Of a DNA stretch of 9,240 nt, positions 1-6,668 are shown piece after piece. The stretch lies in contig JAFLJV010000265.1 of the NCBI GenBank assembly GCA_022712845.1, positions 1 to 9,240 of the forward strand. The letters are read 5' to 3'. The position numbers and the translations under genes are program-made. Below the pieces are notes generated by a model, which saw only the letters and a list, made by a program, of their open reading frames with translations, was not told the DNA's origin and searched no databases. The first letter of the stretch is position 1; each line of letters starts with the position of its first letter. The stretch is from Sulfurimonas sp. Lineage in GTDB: Bacteria > Campylobacterota > Campylobacteria > Campylobacterales > Sulfurimonadaceae.

Positions 1-92
1 ATGTATCAAAAATAGATAAATTATCAAATGATTCAAAAGAGAGTATAAAAGTTATAAAAAACAGTGTTGAAGAGTTAGCTTCAATTATTTAA
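1..92 (+). CDS. C-terminal end of an unidentified protein (partial at left edge)
   Basis: An open frame enters from the left edge (first complete codon at 3) and ends at TAA 90-92, giving 29 residues. The peptide is rich in Lys, Ser, Ile and Glu (for example KESIKVIKNSVEELASII), with hydrophobic residues spaced as in an amphipathic helix or coiled coil. It could be the tail of a chemotaxis-receptor-like or other helical protein, but there is too little to name a family. It converges on the rhodanese-like gene with only 3 nt between the two stop codons, and no stem-loop terminator is visible there. Confidence 0.55.
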   Translation, partial: VSKIDKLSNDSKESIKVIKNSVEELASII

Positions 93-95
93 TTT

Positions 96-935
96 TTATT
101 TAGGTAAAGTGAGAGGAAGTTTTTTATATATCCATTCACTAAAATTATCTTTATATACTTTTATATTATTAAATCCATAATTTTTATATAAAATATACCA
201 AGTTACACTAGCATTAAAAACTGAATCATCATATATAATTAGCTCTGTATCTTTTTTTAAATTATATCTTGATATAAGGCTTTGCTCAATTTTTTTATAA
301 TTTAATGTAGAGTCATTAAAAAAATTATCTTTAAAATAATAATTATTTGCATTTATAATATAACCTGATTTATCATAAAATTTTGAATTTTTTCTAGAAT
401 CAATTATTTGTGAAGTATAAAGATTTTTTTTAAGATAGTCTGTTGAGATTAAAATATTTTTATTTTTATTTATCTTAAAAGTACCTTTTTTTTTAGGATA
501 AGATTTATCTGAAGAAACTAAAAAACTATATTCAAAAATCCACGCCATATATCCACCATCAAGAATAGAGATGTTTTCAAACCCATATTCTGCAAATAAC
601 AATGCTACATAAGAAGAGTTTTGATACTCAGATTCTTTATCTTTTGAATAAATAACTACTCTTGAATTTTGATTTATACCAATATTCTTCATTTGTGATT
701 GAACAGCTTTACTTATTTTAAATTTTTCTTCAGAATGACCTCTATCGGTAAAATTATTTATATCAAGATGAATAGCACCAGTAATGTGACTTTTTTTATA
801 TGAGGAGTATGAGCTAACATCTAAAATAATTAAGTTATTGTTATTTAGTGATGTATGGAGTTTTTTTGGAGATATAAAAGCATCATATGCAAAAGCATTA
901 AAAGTTAAATAAATTAGTAATAATATATATTTCAT
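96..935 (-). CDS. Exported two-domain rhodanese-fold protein lacking any cysteine
   Basis: The 279-residue protein begins with a short signal peptide: Lys2, a hydrophobic core at 4-13 and an AFA cleavage motif at 14-16. It is therefore probably periplasmic. Two rhodanese-like domains follow, at about 22-135 and 160-278. Family marks that remain are LDV at 38-40, the DGGYMAW motif at 126-132, DSR at 179-181 and the NYGF-type strand near 252-255. In active thiosulfate or 3-mercaptopyruvate sulfurtransferases the C-terminal domain carries the persulfide cysteine just after the IIY strand. Here that loop reads IIYDDSVFNAS (233-243), with Asp236 at the cysteine position. The equivalent loop of domain 1 (around 95-108) also has none, and the whole protein contains no Cys. 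Classical sulfurtransferase activity is therefore unlikely, and a binding or structural role is an inference. It lies 8 nt downstream of the chorismate mutase gene with no recognisable Shine-Dalgarno, so it is probably translated from that transcript. Confidence 0.85.
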   Translation of the reverse strand: MKYILLLIYLTFNAFAYDAFISPKKLHTSLNNNNLIILDVSSYSSYKKSHITGAIHLDINNFTDRGHSEEKFKISKAVQSQMKNIGINQNSRVVIYSKDKESEYQNSSYVALLFAEYGFENISILDGGYMAWIFEYSFLVSSDKSYPKKKGTFKINKNKNILISTDYLKKNLYTSQIIDSRKNSKFYDKSGYIINANNYYFKDNFFNDSTLNYKKIEQSLISRYNLKKDTELIIYDDSVFNASVTWYILYKNYGFNNIKVYKDNFSEWIYKKLPLTLPK

Positions 936-943
936 ATAAAAGT

Positions 944-1246
944 TTAAAATGTTTGAGTATTTCTAAATTCTGATATTTCAGTTTCAACCATCTCATTAAT
1001 CATAATTGTAAATAACTCAGATATCATATTTGGAGACACATCAGCTTGGATTGCAGCATGGCGAACTTTTTGTAAGATATACTCTATTCTATCCTGGGCT
1101 TTTACTTCTTCAACACTATCTTTAAATGAAGCAGCTTGGCGAATAAAATGGCTTCTTTTAGAGATAAGATTTACAAGTTTATCATCAAGTTTATCAATCT
1201 CTACTCTTACTTCTTCTAATGAATTACATTTTGTGATATCTGACAT
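944..1246 (-). CDS. Chorismate mutase, AroQ class, PchB-like monofunctional
   Basis: A 100-residue all-helical protein of the AroQ chorismate mutase fold, colinear with PchB (isochorismate-pyruvate lyase, 101 aa) from a shared Cys7 onward. It should convert chorismate to prephenate for Phe/Tyr synthesis in the cytoplasm, probably as an intertwined dimer. Active-site residues visible at PchB numbering are Arg14 (EEVRVEID), Arg31 (SKRSHF) and Lys42 (SFKDS), with Asp52-Arg53 further along. At position 90, where PchB and the E. coli enzyme have Gln, this protein has Glu (VETEISEF). A Glu there is known in yeast chorismate mutase. The start at 1246 is supported by a GGAG Shine-Dalgarno in GGAGAAACAAT just upstream. 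No salicylate or siderophore genes are nearby, which favours mutase over lyase. The rhodanese-like gene follows after 8 nt. Confidence 0.88.
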   Translation of the reverse strand: MSDITKCNSLEEVRVEIDKLDDKLVNLISKRSHFIRQAASFKDSVEEVKAQDRIEYILQKVRHAAIQADVSPNMISELFTIMINEMVETEISEFRNTQTF

Positions 1247-1326
1247 ATTGTTTCTCCATTTCTTTAGTATATGTTAGCTAAAAAGAGATAATAGCTATGT
1301 TAGTAAAGTTATTTATGGTCTTTTAC
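1247..1326 (-). promoter_or_regulatory. Leader and possible promoter of the chorismate mutase gene
   Basis: This 80-nt gap separates the acyltransferase stop from the chorismate mutase start. On the minus strand it contains a TATACT hexamer at 1266-1271 downstream of a T-rich stretch, and another TATTAT at 1288-1293. Neither has a convincing -35, as is common in this phylum. TATACT would give a leader of only about 13 nt, just containing the GGAG ribosome site. Readthrough from the acyltransferase gene is equally possible. Confidence 0.3.
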
Positions 1327-1992
1327 TTAAGATATACTAAACTGTTTTTTATAAGATTCCTCAAAAGATAAAGTTCTATCTTTTGAATCTATTATATCAC
1401 CTATCTCTATCTCTATAGTACGTCTTATCTTTGAATTATTTATAGCTTCTTTAAGTACATCATTAGCTTTAGAACGAATATAAACAGGCAAAATAGGAAG
1501 TTTATTTTTAAGAGCAATAATTTTAGCTCCCTCTTTAAATTCAGCTATTGGGAAGTCTGTTTTATTTCTCGTTCCTTCTGGGAAAATATAGATAGAGTTT
1601 CCATCTTTTACACAAGTTCTTATATCTTTAAAGAAACTACTTATTTGAGAAGCTTCACGGTCTAAGAGAATAGTTCCTCCATTTCTTGCAAAGAGACCAA
1701 AGAATAGAGAGTTATAAAGTTCTTTTTTTGCTATCCAGTATCCAAAGAGTTTAGTTTTTTTAGTAGCTATTTCAACAATCAATGGATCAATAATAGTTCT
1801 ATGGTTTGACGCCAAAAGATATTGACCATTAGATGGAAGTTTATTCTGGTTTATAACTTTAATTTTAATATTTAGCTTATGGAGTAGTTTAGTTGCATAC
1901 TCGATTCTATATCTTTTTTTATTATGAGATGATTTACTGATTTTAAGTTTAAAGCCGTAGTAATTAGTAAGTATTATGGAATATATCGCCAT
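1327..1992 (-). CDS. PlsC-family lysophospholipid acyltransferase
   Basis: A 1-acylglycerol-phosphate acyltransferase-like enzyme, which would transfer an acyl group to a lysophospholipid at the cytoplasmic membrane. From the ATG at 1992 it has 221 residues. The motifs occur in order: NHRTIID (the catalytic HX4D, His64 and Asp69), GGTILLDR around 105-112, FPEGTRN at 137-143 and LPILPVYI near 165-172. The short hydrophobic N-terminus (MAIYSIIL) may be a membrane anchor. The start is uncertain. ATG 1992 lacks a clear ribosome site. A TTG at 2013, 10 nt after the preceding stop and behind AGAAAGAA, is a realistic alternative. A TTG at 2070 would overlap the upstream gene by 47 nt and is unlikely. 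It is downstream of the 68-residue unknown gene and probably cotranscribed with it. Whether it makes phosphatidic acid or modifies another lipid cannot be told. Confidence 0.85.
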   Translation of the reverse strand: MAIYSIILTNYYGFKLKISKSSHNKKRYRIEYATKLLHKLNIKIKVINQNKLPSNGQYLLASNHRTIIDPLIVEIATKKTKLFGYWIAKKELYNSLFFGLFARNGGTILLDREASQISSFFKDIRTCVKDGNSIYIFPEGTRNKTDFPIAEFKEGAKIIALKNKLPILPVYIRSKANDVLKEAINNSKIRRTIEIEIGDIIDSKDRTLSFEESYKKQFSIS

Positions 1993-2023
1993 TTTAATCT
2001 GATTTAGTGTCAATGTATTCTTT

Positions 2024-2230
2024 CTAGTTAGCTTTAATAAGTTTTTTTGCTTCTTTTGGAAGATGTGCAAAAGGGATATTTCTCATTCCAATTTTTTCAT
2101 TATCCTCAAACGCCATAACATCTAAACTCATTTGAGTAGGAAAGAATCGTATAGCTTTGTATAGTGTTCCCTCTATCTCAAAAGATATTTTTTTATCACT
2201 AAGTTCTACACTCTTTTTTTTCTTAGCCAT
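2024..2230 (-). CDS. Small basic protein of unknown function (68 aa)
   Basis: I do not recognise a family. The protein opens with a lysine-rich MAKKKK stretch. A region with alternating beta-like segments follows (KISFEIEG, LYKAIRFF), then an acidic patch around FEDNEK and a helical lysine/alanine-rich end (PKEAKKLIKAN). No Cys, signal peptide or membrane segment is present. Its ATG overlaps the stop of the CvfB-like gene in ATGGCTAA, an 8-nt overlap typical of translational coupling. An AGGGAT ribosome-site-like stretch lies about 10 nt upstream. The coupling and the clean codon structure argue that it is a real gene. By context it may work with the RNA-binding protein encoded before it, but that is inference. 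Confidence 0.75.
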   Translation of the reverse strand: MAKKKKSVELSDKKISFEIEGTLYKAIRFFPTQMSLDVMAFEDNEKIGMRNIPFAHLPKEAKKLIKAN

Positions 2231-3071
2231 TTATATATATCCCTGTATCTTTTACTGTTATTTTGCTAGAATCTTGTAGTGAGGTAAGTGAGCGTTTAAA
2301 ATCTTTTTTACTCAAACCAAATACATCTTTTATAAGCTCGGCGTCACTTTTATAGTTATAAGGCATAGAGCCACCATTTTCTTTTAAAAGTTCTAACACT
2401 TTATCTGCAGAGCCACCACTCTTTTTTGAACCAGCTTTACGAAGTGAGAGATCAATATTTCCATCTTTTCTTATAGTTTTAATAAATGCTTTTTTTTCAT
2501 CACCAATATTTATATTTTCAAATATTTCATTATGATAAATTAAACCCTCGTATTTATCTTCAACTATACACTTAAAACCAAGTGGAGTTTTAGAGATGAT
2601 TAAGATTTTAACTTCTTGTTGAGGCTTTAGACCTGTTACTTTTTTCTCAAAAAAACTAGCTGTTTTTTCAGTTCCTACAAGTCTATGAGTTTTTTCATCA
2701 TACACAACTTTTAAAAAGCGTTTATCACCAAGTTTTATAGGCTCTTTTTGAAACATATTTGGAACAAGAAGATCTTTACTTAGACCCCAGTTCATAAAAG
2801 CACCGAAAGGAGCAACATCTATACACTCAAAAAAAGCAAACTCATCAAGTTTTGCTACTGGAGTAAGTGTAGTGGCAACTAGTCTATCTTCTGAGTCAGT
2901 ATAAAGAAAAACATCAAGAAGGTCGCCTTCTTTCATCTCATTTGTAAGATATGGACCAGGGAGTAAAACATCGTTTCCATCTTGTGCCATCATAAATGCA
3001 CCAGGAGTTGTAAGTCTGTCAATTATCAGGGTATTGATTAACCCAAGTTCTAAGTATTCGTTTTGTATCAT
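2223..3071 (-). CDS. cvfB: CvfB-family S1-domain/winged-helix RNA-binding protein
   Basis: The 282-residue protein has the layout of the CvfB/YitL family: N-terminal S1-like beta-barrel modules (about 1-65 and 70-135), a canonical S1-type segment (about 145-215) with EGLIYHNEIF and DGNIDLSLR, and a C-terminal winged helix (about 220-282). The winged helix ends in the characteristic DVFGLSKKDFKRSLTSL and GIYING segments. Members bind RNA and have been linked to virulence-gene expression in Staphylococcus. The role in this organism is unknown, but a post-transcriptional regulator or RNA-handling protein is likely. The length is normal for the family. The gene is divergent from pyk and leads a leftward series, overlapping the next gene by 8 nt. 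A weak GGAAAA ribosome site precedes the ATG at 3071. Confidence 0.88.
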   Translation of the reverse strand: MIQNEYLELGLINTLIIDRLTTPGAFMMAQDGNDVLLPGPYLTNEMKEGDLLDVFLYTDSEDRLVATTLTPVAKLDEFAFFECIDVAPFGAFMNWGLSKDLLVPNMFQKEPIKLGDKRFLKVVYDEKTHRLVGTEKTASFFEKKVTGLKPQQEVKILIISKTPLGFKCIVEDKYEGLIYHNEIFENINIGDEKKAFIKTIRKDGNIDLSLRKAGSKKSGGSADKVLELLKENGGSMPYNYKSDAELIKDVFGLSKKDFKRSLTSLQDSSKITVKDTGIYING

Positions 3072-3124
3072 AGTTTTTCCGTCATTTAAGTAATAGATTT
3101 CTCTCTTAGCTTATTAATAATGAC

Positions 3125-3130
3125 ATTATA
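3125..3130 (-). promoter_or_regulatory. -10 element of the cvfB promoter
   Basis: On the minus strand 3125-3130 reads exactly TATAAT, preceded by an A-rich and purine-rich stretch with no good -35. Transcription would start near 3118, leaving a leader of roughly 45 nt before the cvfB ATG. It lies about 20 nt from the oppositely directed pyk -10, so the two upstream regions overlap. Confidence 0.45.
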
Positions 3131-3156
3131 TCCTTTTTTGAATTTTGTGATATGAT
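3131..3156 (+). promoter_or_regulatory. pyk promoter (T-rich stretch with extended -10)
   Basis: The sequence TGATATGAT (3148-3156) is an extended -10 of the form TGnTATnAT. A T-rich run (TCCTTTTTTG, 3131-3140) lies upstream and no TTGACA-like -35 is present. This is the usual layout of housekeeping promoters in Campylobacterota. The predicted start near 3163 leaves a short leader containing the AAGGAG ribosome site at 3168-3173, 6 nt before the GTG start. Confidence 0.55.
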
Positions 3157-3179
3157 TATCACTATATAAGGAGTTCAAA

Positions 3180-4631
3180 GTGAAAAAACGAACTAAAATA
3201 TTAGCTACTATTGGTCCAGCATCTGATTCTTTAGAGATGATTGAGCTATTAATACGCTCAGGAGTTAATGTTTTTAGACTTAATTTTAGTCACGGAACTT
3301 ATGAATATCATCTCGATGTGCTTAAAAAAATTCGTCAAGCTATGAAAAGCACAGGTTTAGTTGTTGGCGTACTTCAAGATATTAGTGGACCAAAGATTCG
3401 TATTGGTGATTTGGAGTATGACTTTGAACTCCAAGAGGGCAATACTGTTATTTTTCATAAAAAATCTATTGTTGGTAAATCTATAGATAAAAATACCTAT
3501 GAGGCATCTATTAACTATCCTGATATATTAAAGCGTTTAGAAGTTGATGATTATATCTATCTTTATGATGGAATTATCCGTACAAAAGTTATTTTTGTAA
3601 ATTCTAATAGAGTTGAAGTAAGGGTTGAAAACTATGGAGTTCTATCATCAAGAAAAGGTATAAATTTTCCAAATAGATCTCTTGGTGTAGAAGTTTTAAC
3701 ATCTAAAGATAGAGTAGATATGGAGTGGGGTGTAAAAAATAAAGTAGATTTTATGGCTATCTCTTTTGTTCAAAATGAAAATGATATGATAAAAGCTAGA
3801 GAAATTATAGATAGTTTTGGTGGAGACCAGATGCTTATTGCAAAGATAGAGAAGTTTGATGCTATAGAAAATATAGATGCTATTTTGGAAGCTTCAGATG
3901 GTTTAATGGTTGCTCGAGGTGATTTAGGAATAGAGATGCCATATTATGAAGTTCCAAATATTCAAAAAATGTTAATTCAAAAAGCAAATCTTGCCGCTAA
4001 ACCTGTTATAACTGCAACACAAATGCTTCTCTCAATGACACATAGTCAAAGAGCTACAAGAGCAGAGATAAGTGATATAGCAAATGCTGTTTTAGATGGA
4101 ACTGACGCAGTGATGCTCTCCGAAGAGAGTGCAGTTGGAGACAACCCAGTCTTAGCTGTAAAAACGATGTTTGAAACTATAAGAGAAACAGAAAAAACTT
4201 ATAGATATAATAGAATTTATGATCAAAAACACGATGATGCTACAAATGCAATAGATGAGTCTGCTGTAAAATTAGCTAAAGACTTAAAAGTAGATGCTAT
4301 CTTATCTATGAGCGAGTCTGGAAATTCTACGAGAAAGTTAGCTAAGTATCGTCCTGTTTCACCTATCTATGCAATAACACATAATGAAAAAGTTAGACAA
4401 CAACTCTCTTTAACTTGGGGTGTAATACCAGCTTTTTTAATTAAAAGTGGCTCATTTGGAAAAACTTTAAAAGATGTCATACAAAAAGGGATAGATACTA
4501 AAATATTAAGCATAAAATATAGTTACATACTAACTGCAGGGGATCCAGTTGGAGTAAGTGGGACAACAAATATGATTAGGCTTTTAAGAGAGAATGAGAT
4601 GGAGTTTTTTAGAACACTTGAGATTGATTAA
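3180..4631 (+). CDS. pyk: Pyruvate kinase
   Basis: A glycolytic enzyme converting phosphoenolpyruvate and ADP to pyruvate and ATP in the cytoplasm. At 483 residues it is full length. Visible signatures are KILATIGPAS at the N-terminus, FRLNFSHG (Arg33, Asn35, Ser37, His38) and QDISGPKIRIG. The catalytic segment is AKIEKFDAIEN, with Lys222 and metal ligand Glu224. MVARGDLG follows with metal ligand Asp248, then TATQMLLSM and the DGTDAVMLSEESAVG motif. Residues from about 350 form the regulatory C-terminal domain. The position usually held by Glu in ATQMLESM is Leu284. The GTG start is fixed by AAGGAG at 3168-3173 with a 6-nt spacer. The gene is divergent from cvfB and convergent with arsB. A hairpin at its 3' end should terminate transcription. 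Confidence 0.97.
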   Translation: MKKRTKILATIGPASDSLEMIELLIRSGVNVFRLNFSHGTYEYHLDVLKKIRQAMKSTGLVVGVLQDISGPKIRIGDLEYDFELQEGNTVIFHKKSIVGKSIDKNTYEASINYPDILKRLEVDDYIYLYDGIIRTKVIFVNSNRVEVRVENYGVLSSRKGINFPNRSLGVEVLTSKDRVDMEWGVKNKVDFMAISFVQNENDMIKAREIIDSFGGDQMLIAKIEKFDAIENIDAILEASDGLMVARGDLGIEMPYYEVPNIQKMLIQKANLAAKPVITATQMLLSMTHSQRATRAEISDIANAVLDGTDAVMLSEESAVGDNPVLAVKTMFETIRETEKTYRYNRIYDQKHDDATNAIDESAVKLAKDLKVDAILSMSESGNSTRKLAKYRPVSPIYAITHNEKVRQQLSLTWGVIPAFLIKSGSFGKTLKDVIQKGIDTKILSIKYSYILTAGDPVGVSGTTNMIRLLRENEMEFFRTLEID

Positions 4632-4646
4632 AATCTCAAGAATTTT
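4617..4646 (+). terminator. Rho-independent terminator of pyk, overlapping its stop codon
   Basis: A perfect 9-bp stem is formed by CTTGAGATT (4617-4625) and AATCTCAAG (4632-4640), with a 6-nt loop. AATTTT and further T residues follow on the + strand. The stem starts inside the last codons of pyk and the stop TAA lies at the loop. The T tract is clearer for pyk than for the converging arsB transcript. The hairpin could still shield both. Confidence 0.7.
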
Positions 4647-4648
4647 GT

Positions 4649-5902
4649 TTATGTAAGTGAAAGCAGTACTACTAGTAAAACAGGTGGTGTAACAATTAGC
4701 CCAAATTTTGAGTATGACCAAAAATCTATATGTACACCTTTTTTACTTAAAGTATGAAGCCAAAGAAGAGTAGCAAGTGAGCCAAAAGGTGTCATTTTTG
4801 GTCCTAAATTACATCCAACAATATTTGCATAAATCATTGCTTCATTGGCAATGCCTACAAGAGCTATATCCATAACCATGATAGTTGGCATATTGTTCAT
4901 AAATGCTGAGAGAAATGCTGCTAAAAAGCCAGTACCAACAACTGCGACAGTCTCACTTTGCTGACTTAAGTATACTAATATTTCGGCTATATGATCAGTA
5001 AGTCCAGCATTTTTAAGTCCGTAAACAACTATGTATAAACCAAGTGAAAACCATACAACCTGCCAAGGTGCTTCTTTGATGATATGTTTAGGCTCAACAG
5101 TTTTTAGATAAGTTGCAATTAGTAAAAAGATAATTCCACCACCAAGAGCAAAAACTGAGATAGGGATATCATAAGCATCACCAACAAAATAACCACCTAA
5201 AAGAAGTGCTAGAAAAACCCAAGAAAAGTTAAACAGTCCTTTATGTTTTATAACATCCTCAGGGTTTTTAAGAAGATCAATATCTACTGTTTGTGGTATA
5301 TCTTTTCTTAGAACAATCCAAAGAACTACCATAGAAGCAACAACACTTACAAAAAATGGCAAAATCATATTTGAGAAAAACTGAGCAAAACCAATATCAA
5401 AATAGTTTGCTGTTACTATATTTGTTAAGTTTGAAAATACAAAAGGTAAAGATGCACTATCACTTATAAATCCACCTGCGAGTAAAAAAGCTAAAATTGT
5501 TTTTGTATTTAGTTTTAAAATATTCATTTTAGCTAGCAAGATAGGAGTTAGTATAAGAGCAGCTCCATCATTAGCAAAAAGTGCTGATACTATTGCTCCA
5601 AGAATTATGGAGTAGAAAAACATCTTATGACCACTACCTTTTGAGAGTTTTGCCATCTTAAGTGCAGCCCACTCAAAAAAGCCTATCTCATCAAGAACCA
5701 TTGAGAGTATAATAATACCTATAAATGCTAAAGTAGCATCCCAGATAATGTCATAAACTATCCAAACATCACTAACACTAACAACACCAGCAATTAATGC
5801 CACTATAGCTCCAATTACTGCTGTAGTACCAATTTGAAGACCACGAGGTTGCCATATAACAAACACAAGTGTTATAAGAAAAATTATAGAAGCTACTAAC
5901 AT
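4649..5902 (-). CDS. arsB: Arsenite efflux permease ArsB
   Basis: A cytoplasmic-membrane arsenite/antimonite exporter driven by the proton gradient, or by ATP where an ArsA partner exists (none is seen here). The 417 residues form about a dozen hydrophobic segments. Stretches strongly like E. coli ArsB include VIWQPRGLQIGTTA near the N-terminus, LDEIGFFEWAAL, ALFANDGAALILTPI, APWQVVWFSLGLYIVVYGL, NAGLTD, the MNNMPT motif, EAMIYANIVGC and LGPKMTPFGSLATLLWLH. This is the ArsB family rather than the unrelated Acr3. Its ATG shares one base with the arsC stop (TAATG), so the two are translationally coupled. It is the last gene of the arsRCB operon and faces the pyk terminator. Confidence 0.96.
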   Translation of the reverse strand: MLVASIIFLITLVFVIWQPRGLQIGTTAVIGAIVALIAGVVSVSDVWIVYDIIWDATLAFIGIIILSMVLDEIGFFEWAALKMAKLSKGSGHKMFFYSIILGAIVSALFANDGAALILTPILLAKMNILKLNTKTILAFLLAGGFISDSASLPFVFSNLTNIVTANYFDIGFAQFFSNMILPFFVSVVASMVVLWIVLRKDIPQTVDIDLLKNPEDVIKHKGLFNFSWVFLALLLGGYFVGDAYDIPISVFALGGGIIFLLIATYLKTVEPKHIIKEAPWQVVWFSLGLYIVVYGLKNAGLTDHIAEILVYLSQQSETVAVVGTGFLAAFLSAFMNNMPTIMVMDIALVGIANEAMIYANIVGCNLGPKMTPFGSLATLLWLHTLSKKGVHIDFWSYSKFGLIVTPPVLLVVLLSLT

Positions 5903-6306
5903 TATAAACCAAGCTCCATTCTAACTATAGGAGTTAATTCCATTTTGATAAGTTTTAGAATTTTCTCAAATGCTGAGTAATTTTTTCCATCTGGATCCTC
6001 ATACCCTATATGTATAACTTTTGTTTTTTTAGGAAAGATAGGACAAGATTGCATTGCATTATCACAAACAGTAACTACTAAATCAAACTCTGTATCTATA
6101 ACTTTATTTAATTTTTTAGAGTGATATCTATCATCCCAAGAGCCATCCTCTTGCAGAACTTTTTTTGCATTTGGGTTTACTTTTCCACTTGGCTTTACAC
6201 CAGAACTTTGTGCCACTACACCATCAAGGTATCTATTTAGTACAGCTTCTGCAATGATTGAGCGACAAGAGTTTCCTGTGCATAAAATTAAAACTTTTTT
6301 TTTCAT
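5902..6306 (-). CDS. arsC: Arsenate reductase, thioredoxin-coupled (low-Mr phosphatase fold)
   Basis: Reduces arsenate to arsenite in the cytoplasm so that ArsB can export it. The 134-residue protein carries the phosphatase-type loop CTGNSCRS (Cys9 to Ser16). It also carries the pair Cys81 and Cys88 in VTVCDNAMQSCPIFP, which match the Cys10/Cys82/Cys89 relay of the Staphylococcus pI258 enzyme. Thioredoxin would regenerate it. This is distinct from the glutaredoxin-dependent E. coli R773 type. The C-terminus (IKMELTPIVRMELGL) is not one I associate strongly with the family, but the length is normal. The ATG directly abuts the arsR stop, and a GAGG ribosome site lies in the last arsR codons. 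Confidence 0.94.
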   Translation of the reverse strand: MKKKVLILCTGNSCRSIIAEAVLNRYLDGVVAQSSGVKPSGKVNPNAKKVLQEDGSWDDRYHSKKLNKVIDTEFDLVVTVCDNAMQSCPIFPKKTKVIHIGYEDPDGKNYSAFEKILKLIKMELTPIVRMELGL

Positions 6307-6609
6307 CTAACATACCTCTTTTAATAGGGGAGTTTGTATCCCTAAACAATTTATCTCTTTTAAGATTGATTGTCTAAATTCATCTAAGGGATTTCTAATA
6401 GTATAAAATGCCCAACGACCTCGTCTATCAACTTTTAAGAAACCTGCTTCTTTTAAAATTTTTAGATGTCTTGAAACTCTAGATTGAATCATATTAAAAG
6501 CATTCTCTATATCACATACACAAACTTCGCTATTTTGATGTATGAAATGTAGAATTTTCACTCTTGTATCATCATTAATAGAGCCAATAGTTTTAAGAAA
6601 TATATCCAT
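6307..6609 (-). CDS. arsR: Arsenic-responsive repressor ArsR (ArsR/SmtB family)
   Basis: A 100-residue winged-helix repressor that binds the operator ahead of its own operon and releases it when As(III) or Sb(III) binds. The metal-sensing motif EVCVCD supplies Cys30 and Cys32, equivalent to Cys32 and Cys34 of E. coli ArsR. The third E. coli ligand (Cys37) is replaced by Glu35, which need not abolish sensing. Additional cysteines occur at 88 and at the last residue, 100. The recognition helix is in QSRVSRHLKILKEAGFL (42-58), followed by the wing DRRGRWAFYTI. An AAAAGGG ribosome site lies 8 nt before the ATG. It is the first gene of arsRCB. Confidence 0.95.
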   Translation of the reverse strand: MDIFLKTIGSINDDTRVKILHFIHQNSEVCVCDIENAFNMIQSRVSRHLKILKEAGFLKVDRRGRWAFYTIRNPLDEFRQSILKEINCLGIQTPLLKEVC

Positions 6610-6639
6610 AGATAAACCCTTTTCTTATTTGATTTTGCA

Positions 6640-6668
6640 ATAATAGCAAAATAATAATTATATATCAA
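6640..6668 (-). promoter_or_regulatory. Promoter of the arsRCB operon
   Basis: Read on the minus strand, a -35 TTGATA (6663-6668) is separated by exactly 17 nt from -10 TATTAT (6640-6645), which is extended by TGC (6646-6648). This is an unusually complete sigma-70 promoter for such an AT-rich genome. Transcription would begin near 6633, giving a leader of about 24 nt with the AAAAGGG ribosome site. The -35 is one half of the operator described separately. Confidence 0.7.

Noticed and set aside
944..1246. Assignment as isochorismate-pyruvate lyase (PchB) proper
   Set aside because: Colinear with PchB, but no isochorismate synthase or siderophore genes are nearby and position 90 is Glu; chorismate mutase is the safer call.
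1993..2070. N-terminal extension of the acyltransferase from a TTG at 2070
   Set aside because: Would overlap the 68-residue gene by 47 nt, has no ribosome site and is Lys-rich without family likeness. A start at 1992 or 2013 fits better.
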